Source of the DNA: JANQEU01 sp965601455
GTDB lineage: Bacteria > Bacteroidota > Bacteroidia > Cytophagales > Cyclobacteriaceae
NCBI GenBank assembly: GCA_965601455.1
Contig: OZ271831.1
Location: 1,364,001-1,428,000, forward strand
Reading direction: 5' to 3'
Length of the DNA: 64,000 nucleotides
This document shows positions 51,426 through 60,333 of this stretch, piece by piece. How positions within the stretch are numbered: position 1 is the stretch's first letter; every line of letters begins with the position of its first letter. The notes under the pieces are model-generated. The model did not search any database and was not told where the DNA came from. It was given only the letters and a program-made list of their open reading frames with translations. Both the position numbers and the translations under genes were made by a program.

Positions 51426-51662
51426 TTATTTTACGTTCTCTTCGAGGTAGCTGATAGCCTGACCAACAGTAGCTATATTTTCAGCTTGATCGTCAGGAAT
51501 TGAGATATTAAATTCTTTTTCGAACTCCATGATGAGTTCTACTGTATCCAGTGAGTCTGCACCTAAGTCATTAGTGAAACTTGCTTCAGGTGTTACTTCT
51601 GACTCTTCAACACCTAACTTATCAATAATAATTGACGTAACTTTCTGTGCAATATCTGACAT
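51426..51662 (-). CDS. acpP: Acyl carrier protein
   Basis: 78 residues, strongly acidic. The phosphopantetheine attachment site is S37 in DLGADSLDTVELIM. Helices I-IV are of normal length. First gene of the minus-strand run with fabF, rnc, nadE and the DinB gene. Confidence 0.98.
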   Translation of the reverse strand: MSDIAQKVTSIIIDKLGVEESEVTPEASFTNDLGADSLDTVELIMEFEKEFNISIPDDQAENIATVGQAISYLEENVK

Positions 51663-51720
51663 TATCCTATAAGGTTTAGTTTAAATTCTCCGCAAAGAAA
51701 TACATTCTGATCATACAATT

Positions 51721-51728
51721 CAAATTTA
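51721..51728 (-). promoter_or_regulatory. Candidate -7 element for the acpP operon
   Basis: Minus strand reads TAAATTTG (TAnnTTTG), 59 nt before the acpP start. The nearest TTG upstream is 24 nt away, longer than the usual 19-21 nt, so only moderate support. Confidence 0.4.
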
Positions 51729-51787
51729 TTTCTTTGTAGCACATGTTACGGACAAAAGCGGCAGTGCAGATCTATTGAAATACTAAT

Positions 51788-52216
51788 ATGTCAAAAAAAA
51801 GGCTCCAGACCACCCTGGATTTTTCATTTCACCTGATAGGTTTGGTGTGCAATCAAAAGGAGCATGTATTGGCGTGGCACCTTAATCAGAGCCATCACTT
51901 CAACTTCTTTCGGGTAGCAGATCAGCGCTTGGAATTTACCGATAACTCGAAATTTCTAATATCAAATTTTGAAGACTCTTCCGATCAGCACCACTATTAC
52001 CTTTTGAAAAATAAACTTTCGGTAAGCAATAACCTGAAGAATCAATATCTCCTTCAAGAACTAAAAGAGTTTGATTTTTTCATCAAATTGGAATCAGTGG
52101 TTGAGGAGTTTGATATTGATGAACTAATTTCGTCGCTCAAGAAAATTGAAATTATCACTTACCTGGTAAAACTGAACATTGAAAAAATTAAACAGAAGGA
52201 TAATCTTCTCTTCTGA
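51788..52216 (+). CDS. IPExxxVDY-like family protein
   Basis: 142 residues, cytosolic. The layout fits the small IPExxxVDY family found beside pyruvate kinase in Bacteroidota: a short basic start, a middle with FRVADQRLEF and HHYYLLKN, the core LLQELKEFDFFIKLES, and a helical end (ISSLKKIEIITYLVKLN). The name-giving core is divergent here (LLQELKEFDFF rather than IPE...VDY), so the family call rests partly on position. It lies 8 nt before pyk and is probably co-transcribed with it. Confidence 0.68.
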   Translation: MSKKRLQTTLDFSFHLIGLVCNQKEHVLAWHLNQSHHFNFFRVADQRLEFTDNSKFLISNFEDSSDQHHYYLLKNKLSVSNNLKNQYLLQELKEFDFFIKLESVVEEFDIDELISSLKKIEIITYLVKLNIEKIKQKDNLLF

Positions 52217-52224
52217 ATACAAGT

Positions 52225-53652
52225 ATGGTTGAATTCATCCCTAAAAGATCTAAGATCGTTGCGACCATTGGTCCTGCCAGTAATAATAAGGAGATACTCA
52301 CTGAGCTGTCACGGGTGGGGGCGAGCGTTTTCCGTCTCAACTTCTCACACGGCACTCATGAGGATCACGAAAAAGTCATAAGACTCATTCATGAGATTAA
52401 CGAGCAGTACAATGCCAATAAAGCCATTTTGATGGATCTTCAAGGTCCGAAAATTCGGATTAACAACATAAAAGATGGAAAGGTAGAAATTAAACACGGT
52501 GAAAAACTGGTCATTACCATTGACGACAGGGAAGGAGATAAGGGTTTCGTCAGCACTACTTACAAGGAGATTGTGAATGATGTTAAGGCTAACGATACCA
52601 TTCTAATTGATGATGGCAACATTGAATTAAAAGTAGATGAAGTGCGTGATGAACAGGTGCATACTACCGTTGTACATGGGGGTAAGCTGAAATCCAGAAA
52701 AGGCATAAACCTACCGCAAACGAAAGTCTCAGCTCCTTCGCTTACCGAGAAAGATAAGAAAGATATCGAGTTCGGCTTACAGTTTGACCCTGAGTGGGTG
52801 GCTTTATCCTTTGTTAGAAAGGCGGCGGATATAAAGGTATTGAGGGATATCATAAATAAATCCGGCAAAAACACGAAGATCGTTGCCAAAATAGAGAAGC
52901 CAGAAGCTCTTGAAAATATTGATGAGATTATTGAGGCTACAGACGCAGTAATGGTAGCAAGAGGAGATTTGGGAGTTGAAATTGCTATGCAGGATGTCCC
53001 GATTGTTCAGAAGTTACTTGTAAAAAAATGTAAGAAGGTAGGTAAGCCGGTCATTATTGCTACCCAAATGATGGAAAGCATGATCAGTAATCCACGTCCA
53101 ACCCGCGCTGAAACGAATGATGTAGCAAACGCAATTCTTGATGGAGCTGATGCCGTGATGCTCTCTGCAGAATCTGCATCCGGGGATTATCCAGTTCTTG
53201 CTGTAACAGCCATGAGCAAGGTTATTCACGCAGTAGAGGAACAAGCGGAGTCAATTTATAACTACGATGAGGATTTGCTGGACGACACAACACGATCCAA
53301 TGACTTGCTGGTCAGAGCTTCTTGTCGTTTGAGTCAATCTGTAGATGCTAAAGCAATAATTGGTATGACGAAAAGCGGATATACAGCTTATAAACTAGCA
53401 CAACATAGACCCAAAGCGAGTATTTTCGTTATCACAAACCAAAAACATTTACTCCGTCAGCTAAACTTACTATGGGGTGTGAAAGGGTTCTACTACGATG
53501 GGACTGAGAGCATTGACCAGACTCTGGATGAGATAAAGGATTTATTGGTGAAGGAAAAGTTTCTCTCAAAAGGAGACGTGATTATCAATACGGCGTCAAT
53601 GCCTACTCACTGGGAAGGTCACACAAATATGATGAAAATCGATAGGGTTTAG
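52225..53652 (+). CDS. pyk: Pyruvate kinase
   Basis: 475 residues. Last step of glycolysis. Motifs: KIVATIGPASNN (about 9-20), FRLNFSHGTHEDH, LMDLQGPKIR, the active-site IVAKIEKPEALEN with its lysine, VMVARGDLGVEI, and ATQMMESMISNPRPTRAETNDVANAILDGADAVMLSAESA. The C-terminal regulatory domain is present. Its 3' end overlaps the convergent RqcH-like gene by 4 bp. pfkA, the other glycolytic control enzyme, is at 60.3 kb. Confidence 0.97.
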   Translation: MVEFIPKRSKIVATIGPASNNKEILTELSRVGASVFRLNFSHGTHEDHEKVIRLIHEINEQYNANKAILMDLQGPKIRINNIKDGKVEIKHGEKLVITIDDREGDKGFVSTTYKEIVNDVKANDTILIDDGNIELKVDEVRDEQVHTTVVHGGKLKSRKGINLPQTKVSAPSLTEKDKKDIEFGLQFDPEWVALSFVRKAADIKVLRDIINKSGKNTKIVAKIEKPEALENIDEIIEATDAVMVARGDLGVEIAMQDVPIVQKLLVKKCKKVGKPVIIATQMMESMISNPRPTRAETNDVANAILDGADAVMLSAESASGDYPVLAVTAMSKVIHAVEEQAESIYNYDEDLLDDTTRSNDLLVRASCRLSQSVDAKAIIGMTKSGYTAYKLAQHRPKASIFVITNQKHLLRQLNLLWGVKGFYYDGTESIDQTLDEIKDLLVKEKFLSKGDVIINTASMPTHWEGHTNMMKIDRV

Positions 53653-55130
53653 GAGATAGTAGCTGGTTCGACCAAGATAACTTCTTCTCTATCCATGATT
53701 ACTTTACCGGGTGCAAAACCTTTTGGTTTTCTTATGTATTTTTTCTGAGTATAGCTAACGGAAACCAGTCCATTTGTAGAGTTTTTCGAATATCCGGCCG
53801 CCAGGGATGCGGCTTTTTCTAATACTGGATCCGGTATTTTCTTATTGGTATCATTCTTAATGATTACATGAGACCCGGCAACGTCGCGAGCATGCAGCCA
53901 TAAGTCATTCTTTCTGGCATGAGAAAACGTAAGTCGATCGTTTTGCTTGGCATTTTTCCCTACCAGAATACTATACCCCATGAATGTCACAGAATGAAAA
54001 GGAGTTGATTCATCAACCTTTTTTTGTTTCTCATTCTTCTTCAAGAATTTCAGATCTTTGTAATTCTCAGCGTTTTCAATGGAGTTGATTTGATCCCTTA
54101 CTATTTGCAGATCCCTATTTTTTTGCTCGAGGTTTTGGCGGAGGTGATTCTTTTCCCGGTGTTGATTTTTAGCTTTTCGGTAGTAGTTCTCGGCTACCTT
54201 TTGTGGCTTCAGTTCAGGATTGAGTTTGATTTCGATGATTTTTCCTGTGTAGAAGTCCTCTAGTTCCACCAGCTTGGAGCCATTCGGTATGTTATGAAGA
54301 TTGGCCATAATAAGGTTAGCATACTCTTCATAGGATCTTTTGTTTTCCAGGTCCTCGATCTTCAGTAATACCTTATCGATGTAGTTGACAATTTTCCGCT
54401 CATCCTGCTTCAGGGTATTGATTAATTGCTGTTTTTCAGCTTCGAAGAAATATTTCCTATTGAGTCTTGTCGATAATAGGTTACATGCTTCCACTGGGCT
54501 GAAGGTTTCCACTTTCTTTGTGATGAGCTCGAAACCTATATCAGGTTTTCCATTTTCAGTAATGGAAAAACCACCTTTACGTAATTCCTTTATGAGATTT
54601 TGAATACTATCAGGTGATATCTCGGATAATTCGCTGACATACTTCCCCAAAATCTTAGTGAACACTTCCAAATCAGAATGTGCATCGATTTTTCTTGAAA
54701 GATCAGCGTCTTGAAGGAGTAAGTCTTTCTTAAGGTTGGATTTAAATATCGATTCGTTTTTGCCTTTGTGAAATAACAGTATGTTTGAACGAGTGCCATG
54801 CATTTTGAATAGCAAAATTTCGTTTGGAAAATGTATGACAAATGAACGGTCATATGTGTTTGAGATCACCGAATCAACTTTTTTGCCGACTAAAGAAGCG
54901 AAAAGATCCACACTGTTTTTTCTTGCTCTTCGGAAAGAAGTTGGGAAGGATAGAAGACTCTCCTTCACGGAGAGCGATGCTTTCATAAAAAACTCGTTTC
55001 CATTCTTAAGACTGAAGGAGAGTATCAATTCGTCTTTCTCCTGAGAGAATATCTCAACAACTTCAGCATCAGTCATTACTTCATTCAGCTCTTTGGCAAG
55101 CAGTTCAATGAAGATAAAATGATGAAACAT
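53649..55130 (-). CDS. NFACT/RqcH-like ribosome quality-control protein
   Basis: 493 residues, against about 570 in Bacillus RqcH. NFACT-N-like start (about 1-190) including the DR pair at 94-95 (TYDRSFVIHF), where RqcH proteins have their conserved DR. A long coiled-coil middle (about 230-390) follows. The NFACT-R domain (about 385-485) contains SHARKNDLWLHARDVAGSHVII, the typical RNA-binding core. RqcH binds stalled 50S subunits and adds alanine tails to nascent chains. Whether this shorter protein does so is inferred. Its start shares a base with the MBL gene stop. Confidence 0.85.
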   Translation of the reverse strand: MFHHFIFIELLAKELNEVMTDAEVVEIFSQEKDELILSFSLKNGNEFFMKASLSVKESLLSFPTSFRRARKNSVDLFASLVGKKVDSVISNTYDRSFVIHFPNEILLFKMHGTRSNILLFHKGKNESIFKSNLKKDLLLQDADLSRKIDAHSDLEVFTKILGKYVSELSEISPDSIQNLIKELRKGGFSITENGKPDIGFELITKKVETFSPVEACNLLSTRLNRKYFFEAEKQQLINTLKQDERKIVNYIDKVLLKIEDLENKRSYEEYANLIMANLHNIPNGSKLVELEDFYTGKIIEIKLNPELKPQKVAENYYRKAKNQHREKNHLRQNLEQKNRDLQIVRDQINSIENAENYKDLKFLKKNEKQKKVDESTPFHSVTFMGYSILVGKNAKQNDRLTFSHARKNDLWLHARDVAGSHVIIKNDTNKKIPDPVLEKAASLAAGYSKNSTNGLVSVSYTQKKYIRKPKGFAPGKVIMDREEVILVEPATIS

Positions 55131-55891
55131 TAGAGATTGATTTTAAGACCGTCCCAAGCCAGTTCTACGTTATCAGGTAATTCCTTGCTCACCGATGCAT
55201 GCGCTCCCATCAGGTGGCTGATATGCGTGAGGTAGGTTTTTTCCACATTTAATTCTTTTGCCAGTTCAACAGCTTCATCAAGTGAAAAATGACTGATATG
55301 TGGATCTTTCCGGAGGGCATTAAGGACTAGTACTTTTGATCCGATGATCTTTTCCTTCTCAGCATCCTCAATAAAATTAGCATCGGTTATATAGGTGAAA
55401 TCACCAATCCGGAATCCATGGACAGAAAGCTTGTAATGCATTACCTCTATGGGAATGAAGTTCAGGTGGCCAATAGCAAAAGGATCGTTAAGAATACTGA
55501 TGGGTTGAACGGAAGGTGTTCCAGGGTATTTGTTTTCTTGAAATACGTAAGCAAATTCTCTCTTAATTTGTTCTAGCACCCGATCCCTTCCATAAATAGG
55601 CATGTCCTTCTTTTGCCTAAAATTATAGCTACGGATGTCATCCATACCCGCAGTGTGATCTTTGTGCTCATGAGTATAGCAAATGGCATCAAGCTTATGT
55701 ATCCTCTCTCTTAGCATTTGTTGTCTAAAATCCGGACCGGTGTCAATCACCACGCTAACATCCTTGTCAGAAATATGGATGGAGCTTCTAAGTCTTTTAT
55801 CCCTAAAATCAAGCGATCGGCAAACGTCGCAATCACAACCGATTACTGGGACACCCTGAGAGGTGCCTGTACCTAAAAAAGTAATTGTCAA
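55130..55891 (-). CDS. MBL-fold metallohydrolase (PhnP-like)
   Basis: 253 residues. Metal ligands in CYTHEHKDHTAGMDD (HxHxDH, about 74-88), an earlier VVIDTGPDFRQQML, and later ITDANFIED and YLTHISHLMGAH histidines. The N-terminal GTGTSQGVPVIGCDCDVCRS is the cysteine-bearing segment of PhnP-like phosphodiesterases. Substrate unknown; likely a small cyclic phosphodiester or nucleotide. Overlaps the small unknown gene by 4 nt and the RqcH-like gene by 1. Confidence 0.88.
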   Translation of the reverse strand: MTITFLGTGTSQGVPVIGCDCDVCRSLDFRDKRLRSSIHISDKDVSVVIDTGPDFRQQMLRERIHKLDAICYTHEHKDHTAGMDDIRSYNFRQKKDMPIYGRDRVLEQIKREFAYVFQENKYPGTPSVQPISILNDPFAIGHLNFIPIEVMHYKLSVHGFRIGDFTYITDANFIEDAEKEKIIGSKVLVLNALRKDPHISHFSLDEAVELAKELNVEKTYLTHISHLMGAHASVSKELPDNVELAWDGLKINL

Positions 55892-56163
55892 GTTTGTAGC
55901 TGATTTTGCTTTATTTCCCGGAAAAGTTTACGGTTTTTGTCACTGAGTTGAGTTTCGTCCAGGCTGATTGTACGTAGAATTTCGATTAGTGAACTGATTT
56001 TTCCTTCCGTTGAAAAGTACTTGTTAACAATTGCTATTTTGGTTTCGTTCAGGATGCAATAACCTGATTGAAAATTGCCTTTTTCGTATCTCAGGATGTA
56101 GTCCGATTCGCTGAATACATCTTCCAGTCGATGTAAATAGTGCTTGGTATATTTTGCAGACAT
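55888..56163 (-). CDS. Unrecognised 91-residue protein in the histidine kinase operon
   Basis: Cytosolic, charged, no signal peptide. Sequence text includes YEKGNFQSGYCILNETKIAIVNKYFSTEGK, with strand-like alternation, then a helical ISSLIEILRTISLDETQLS. It starts 1 nt after the response-regulator stop and overlaps the MBL gene by 4 nt, so it is a genuine translated gene. No family is recognised; small proteins of this sort occur in other Bacteroidota next to MBL hydrolases, but I cannot verify this here. Confidence 0.7.
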   Translation of the reverse strand: MSAKYTKHYLHRLEDVFSESDYILRYEKGNFQSGYCILNETKIAIVNKYFSTEGKISSLIEILRTISLDETQLSDKNRKLFREIKQNQLQT

Positions 56164-56164
56164 A

Positions 56165-56539
56165 TTAGTTTTTGAGGTAGCCGTTTACCATATCCACCAT
56201 GTTATCATAATTGAGTGGTTTTGGTAAAACCTCATTAAAACCGATTTCATGAAATTCATCCAGACTATAGTTTTTTGCATTACCAGTGATTGCAATAATC
56301 GGAATGTCTTTGACACCGGGGTCTTCACTTGAACGAATTTGCCTAGCACATTCCTCACCGTCCATAACCGGCATATTGAGGTCTAGTAAAACCAGGTCAA
56401 ACTTCTCATCGTTAAGCTTACTTAAAACATCGGCGCCATTCTTCACTGAAGTGATATCGTAATTTTGTATTGACAAAATCCTTTTTGTTAGATTTTGAAT
56501 CACTGAGCTGTCTTCGGCGACTAGGATCTTTTTACTCAT
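56165..56539 (-). CDS. Single-domain response regulator (CheY-like)
   Basis: 124 residues, receiver domain only. Acidic pair ED at 9-10, phospho-acceptor D53 in FDLVLLDLNMP, T in IIAITGNA, and lysine in EVLPKPLNYDNM. With no output domain, it signals by protein contact or acts as a phosphorelay shuttle. It overlaps the hybrid kinase gene by 8 nt and is its probable phosphorylation partner through the kinase Hpt domain. Confidence 0.93.
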   Translation of the reverse strand: MSKKILVAEDSSVIQNLTKRILSIQNYDITSVKNGADVLSKLNDEKFDLVLLDLNMPVMDGEECARQIRSSEDPGVKDIPIIAITGNAKNYSLDEFHEIGFNEVLPKPLNYDNMVDMVNGYLKN

Positions 56540-59378
56540 TTTTCAAAAGGTTATGGTAGTTTTCGTTGAATTCCTCATACGTTCTCTTCAAGTGGGTGAG
56601 TTCGGATTCCAATACTTCAAATTTATCTTCTTTTACACTTTTTTCCACTATGGCAGCTTGCCTTGAAAGCTTTTCGATTCCAAGTGTACCGGAATTACCT
56701 TTTAGTGTATGCATTTGTTTACGTAATTCATCATAGTCTGATTCAAGAAAAGCCTTCTCCGAAACTTCAATTTGCTGCTCAGCTTCTTCCTTAAAATCAG
56801 CCAACACACTTTCAATAAGTTCGCTGCCACCATATTTATGGAGTTGGTTCAGTGTGTTCTGATTGATGATTAGATCTTCCGTTTGCTCTTTAAAGAGCAC
56901 AGTTTCCGCGATCTTTGGTTCATATTGAGTCCATTGCCTGATCTTTTCAACAATTTGATAGCTCTTAATTGGTTTAGGAAGATAATCGTCCATACCCTGG
57001 TTAAGAAATCTATCTCTATCTTCTTCCATTGAGTATGCTGTCATCGCGACAATTGGGGGTACGTTATCAAGACCAAGTTCACGAATAATATTTGTTGTTT
57101 CAACGCCATCGAGTTCTGGCATCTGTATATCCATAAAGATTAGATCAAACAACTGGTTTTTTACTTTATCTATTGCAGTAAAACCGGATTCAGCAACTTC
57201 TACCAGGCACCCGGATTTAATCAGTATCTGCGAGGCCACTTTGCGATTGATGTCGTTGTCATCGACTAGTAATATTCTCGGTTGTTTATCAACAAACTGT
57301 TTTAGTCCTACGTCTTCCTGTGCATTTAACGTAGGTTTACCTCTCATTTTCTGCGTACGGAATGTAAACCAGAACGTACTTCCAAAGCCCGGGGTAGATA
57401 CCAATCCAATTTTGCCTTTCATTGAAGTAACTAGTTCACGAGAAATGGCTAATCCAAGGCCAGTACCACCAAATTGCTTGCGCTTGGAACTATCAATCTG
57501 ATTGAAACTTGTGAATAACTTTTTCTGATCATCCGGGTGGATGCCGATTCCCGAATCCTTCACGGAAATCCGGAACTCATGGTACGTTTTGGTCTCCTTT
57601 AAAACTTTGATACTCAAATTGATTGTGCCCTTCTTATCAGAAAACTTTATGGCGTTTGATGTCAGGTTTGAGATGACCTGCATTAATCTGGTTTCATCAG
57701 CAAGTACGTATTCAGGTAACTCGTCATCTAAATGGTAATACAGGTTTGTATCATTCTGATAAGCTTGCTGGGAATATAGATCATATATTTTTTCAAAAGT
57801 TTCTACGAGCTTAACCGGATCTTTTCTCAATTCCATTTTACCTGCTTCAATTTTTGACAGGTCGAGTATGTCATTCAGAATATTCAATAAAGTATCGGAG
57901 GATTTTTGGATAGTTCTTATGTATTCCGATTGTTCATCATCAAGAGAAGTGGTTCCCAGGAGATCAATCATGCCAATGATTCCATTCATCGGCGTTCGAA
58001 TTTCGTGACTCATGTTAGCAAGAAATCGCTCCTTGATTTTGAGTGACTTCTCGGCTAACTCTTTTGCACTTTTAAGGGCTTTATTGGTTTGTTTAAGTTC
58101 CGTAACATCCCTGGCAACTCCTTCTATTTCCGGAACACCCTGATCACCGACTTGTATTAATCTGACATTACAAAGAAATTGAATTTGCTTTTTGTCCTTT
58201 GTACGAACTTCTCCATCGAAGTTTTGTACCCGGCTTTTATTTCTGAGTTGAATGAGTAGCTTTTTGGTAGTCTTTTTTGAAATAAAGAACTGATCAATGG
58301 ATTTAGACAGTACTTCAGAAGTTTCGTAGCCCAAAACTTCTTTTACAGATGGGCTCACCATCGTAATTTTTCCCTTTAGGTCGCATCGAAAGTATATGTC
58401 CTGGAAGGATTCGAAGATGTTCCTGAATTTTTCTTCGCTCTGAATTAGTGCCTGGTGCGTTTGCCTACGCCCAAGAGCTAGACCAACCTGGACGGAGATG
58501 AAGTCCAGCAGCTCCAGGTCTTTGTGATTGAATAGTGATTGATCACGGTATGAGTACATCATAATGACGCCCTTCAAAGCATCTTCAGACTCGAATGGAA
58601 CACCAAGCCATATTTTGGGGATTTCGGTATTTAGCTGCTTGTGATATTGCTCGGCAATTTTTTTTATTCCCTCACTGTAGATAATCATGGGTTTATTTAT
58701 CGTCAGGGTATAATCACTAAGCAGTTTATCTACTTCATCTTTTTTCTTGGACTTTTCATTTATCCGGTAAGGAAAATAGTGGCCGGTGGGCCCGGATATG
58801 AGAACACTGAAATTCCGAATTTTTAGGTGGTTGGATAGTTCCTTGAAAATCAGACTATAAAGCTCTTCAAGATCATCGGTTTTATGAGTGATTGTCGCGA
58901 TACTGAAGAATAGTTTCTGAACACTTTCTGTTCGAACCCTTTCAGATATATCGTAAAATACGCCTTGGAACTGCGTAATTTCATCATTTGTAAAAATACC
59001 AGTTATCTGGCCTGACAAGTATATTTTTCTACCGTTTTGATTTATCAGAACCGTTTCCAGTCTTTTACTGGGTGTGTTAACCGAAAGGGAGTTTAGGACG
59101 TTGTCAAGTTCCTTACGACGGTCATTTTGAACGAGATCAAAGAAAGATTTTGATTTCAGATCATTCTCCTTGAACCCCATTTTATAACGCCAACTTTCAT
59201 TAACGAATAGGAGTTTTCCATGAGTATCAGTGATTTGAATCAGGTCATTTGATCCATTAAATAACTCTCTAAGTTGGAAATCAAATCGATCCTTGTTCGA
59301 ACTCTCATTATCTTCATGAGGTGGGATTTCCGGTTGGTCTGGTATAATTGCTCGGGTTTCCAACTTTGGCGGTTCCAT
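56532..59378 (-). CDS. Hybrid sensor histidine kinase (PAS-GAF-PAS-HisKA-HATPase-REC-Hpt)
   Basis: 948 residues, no membrane segment seen, so a cytosolic sensor. Order: PAS about 30-150; GAF-like about 165-310; PAS about 318-435; HisKA with H458 in NMSHEIRTPMNGIIG; HATPase with VISNLTSNAIKFSDK, VKDSGIGI and FGGTGLGLAIS; receiver with D750 in LIFMDIQMPELDG; Hpt with H890 in MHTLKGNSGTLG. All phosphorelay residues are intact. The signal is unknown. First gene of a five-gene minus-strand run ending in the RqcH-like gene, and divergent from miaA. Confidence 0.94.
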   Translation of the reverse strand: MEPPKLETRAIIPDQPEIPPHEDNESSNKDRFDFQLRELFNGSNDLIQITDTHGKLLFVNESWRYKMGFKENDLKSKSFFDLVQNDRRKELDNVLNSLSVNTPSKRLETVLINQNGRKIYLSGQITGIFTNDEITQFQGVFYDISERVRTESVQKLFFSIATITHKTDDLEELYSLIFKELSNHLKIRNFSVLISGPTGHYFPYRINEKSKKKDEVDKLLSDYTLTINKPMIIYSEGIKKIAEQYHKQLNTEIPKIWLGVPFESEDALKGVIMMYSYRDQSLFNHKDLELLDFISVQVGLALGRRQTHQALIQSEEKFRNIFESFQDIYFRCDLKGKITMVSPSVKEVLGYETSEVLSKSIDQFFISKKTTKKLLIQLRNKSRVQNFDGEVRTKDKKQIQFLCNVRLIQVGDQGVPEIEGVARDVTELKQTNKALKSAKELAEKSLKIKERFLANMSHEIRTPMNGIIGMIDLLGTTSLDDEQSEYIRTIQKSSDTLLNILNDILDLSKIEAGKMELRKDPVKLVETFEKIYDLYSQQAYQNDTNLYYHLDDELPEYVLADETRLMQVISNLTSNAIKFSDKKGTINLSIKVLKETKTYHEFRISVKDSGIGIHPDDQKKLFTSFNQIDSSKRKQFGGTGLGLAISRELVTSMKGKIGLVSTPGFGSTFWFTFRTQKMRGKPTLNAQEDVGLKQFVDKQPRILLVDDNDINRKVASQILIKSGCLVEVAESGFTAIDKVKNQLFDLIFMDIQMPELDGVETTNIIRELGLDNVPPIVAMTAYSMEEDRDRFLNQGMDDYLPKPIKSYQIVEKIRQWTQYEPKIAETVLFKEQTEDLIINQNTLNQLHKYGGSELIESVLADFKEEAEQQIEVSEKAFLESDYDELRKQMHTLKGNSGTLGIEKLSRQAAIVEKSVKEDKFEVLESELTHLKRTYEEFNENYHNLLKNE

Positions 59379-59409
59379 CAGTTAAATTTAAGTAAATATT
59401 CCTCCAAGA

Positions 59410-60333
59410 TTGTCTAAGCAGAAAAACAGGTCGCAGTTGATTGTTGTTGTTGGTCCTACTGCGGTAGGAAAAACAGCTCTTTCGGTTAGGCTGGCGAAAG
59501 AAATTGGTTGTGAAATTATATCCGCGGATTCGAGACAATTATATAAAGAATTAAAAATTGGGACAGCTCCTCCTTCCGAACAGGAATTAAGTACGGTAAG
59601 GCACCATTTCATTGGTTCGCACTCAATAGTGGAAGAGATCTCTGCCGGGCAATATGAAAAAGAAGCACTTAAAACACTAGGCGAAATCTATTCACAGAAA
59701 AACGTAGCTGTACTTGTTGGGGGATCAGGACTGTACATAAGTGCTGTTTTGAAGGGTTTTGATCCCATGCCAGCCATCGATCTCAAGCAAAGAGAACAAT
59801 TGAATCACATATTCGATGATGAGGGATTGTCACCCTTGTTGGAAGAATTAAAGGACAAGGATCCTGAATACTTTGAACAAGTGGATCAAAAAAACCATGT
59901 GAGAGTCATCAGAGCATTAGAGATTATTCGTTCAGCCGGTGTAAAATATTCGGCATTGAGGGGTAAAGGAGGCGGAGAAGGAAGGGACTTTGATGTTTAT
60001 AAGGTTGGTATTGAGCTGGAGAGGGAAAAACTTTATACTAGGATAAATACGAGAGTGGATCGAATGATCGAGGATGGCCTAATACAAGAGGTCAAGGAGT
60101 TACTAAAATACAAAGAAAGGCAGGCACTTCGCACCGTAGGATATCAAGAGCTTTTTGATTTTCACGAGGGAAAGCTATCGATGAATCAGGCAGTGGAGAA
60201 GATCAAAAAGAATTCTAGAAACTACGCTAAACGACAGCTGACCTGGTTTAGAAAAGACTCTGAAATTCATTGGTATTCACCGAAAGACTATGAAAAGATC
60301 TTAGGCGATGTTGTTAGGTGGTTAGATACTTAA
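59410..60333 (+). CDS. miaA: tRNA dimethylallyltransferase
   Basis: 307 residues. Adds dimethylallyl to A37 of UNN-reading tRNAs. Motifs: P-loop VVVGPTAVGKTALSVRLA (about 12-29), EIISADSRQLYKELKIGTA, HHFIG, LVGGSGLYISAVLKG, the KNHVRVIRALEI segment, and ALRTVGYQE. The C-terminal KRQLTWFRK is typical. The start is TTG at 59410; no ATG precedes the P-loop. The product is the precursor of the MiaE substrate made near 1.0-1.6 kb. The 3' end overlaps the convergent pfkA by 12 bp. Confidence 0.96.
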   Translation: MSKQKNRSQLIVVVGPTAVGKTALSVRLAKEIGCEIISADSRQLYKELKIGTAPPSEQELSTVRHHFIGSHSIVEEISAGQYEKEALKTLGEIYSQKNVAVLVGGSGLYISAVLKGFDPMPAIDLKQREQLNHIFDDEGLSPLLEELKDKDPEYFEQVDQKNHVRVIRALEIIRSAGVKYSALRGKGGGEGRDFDVYKVGIELEREKLYTRINTRVDRMIEDGLIQEVKELLKYKERQALRTVGYQELFDFHEGKLSMNQAVEKIKKNSRNYAKRQLTWFRKDSEIHWYSPKDYEKILGDVVRWLDT

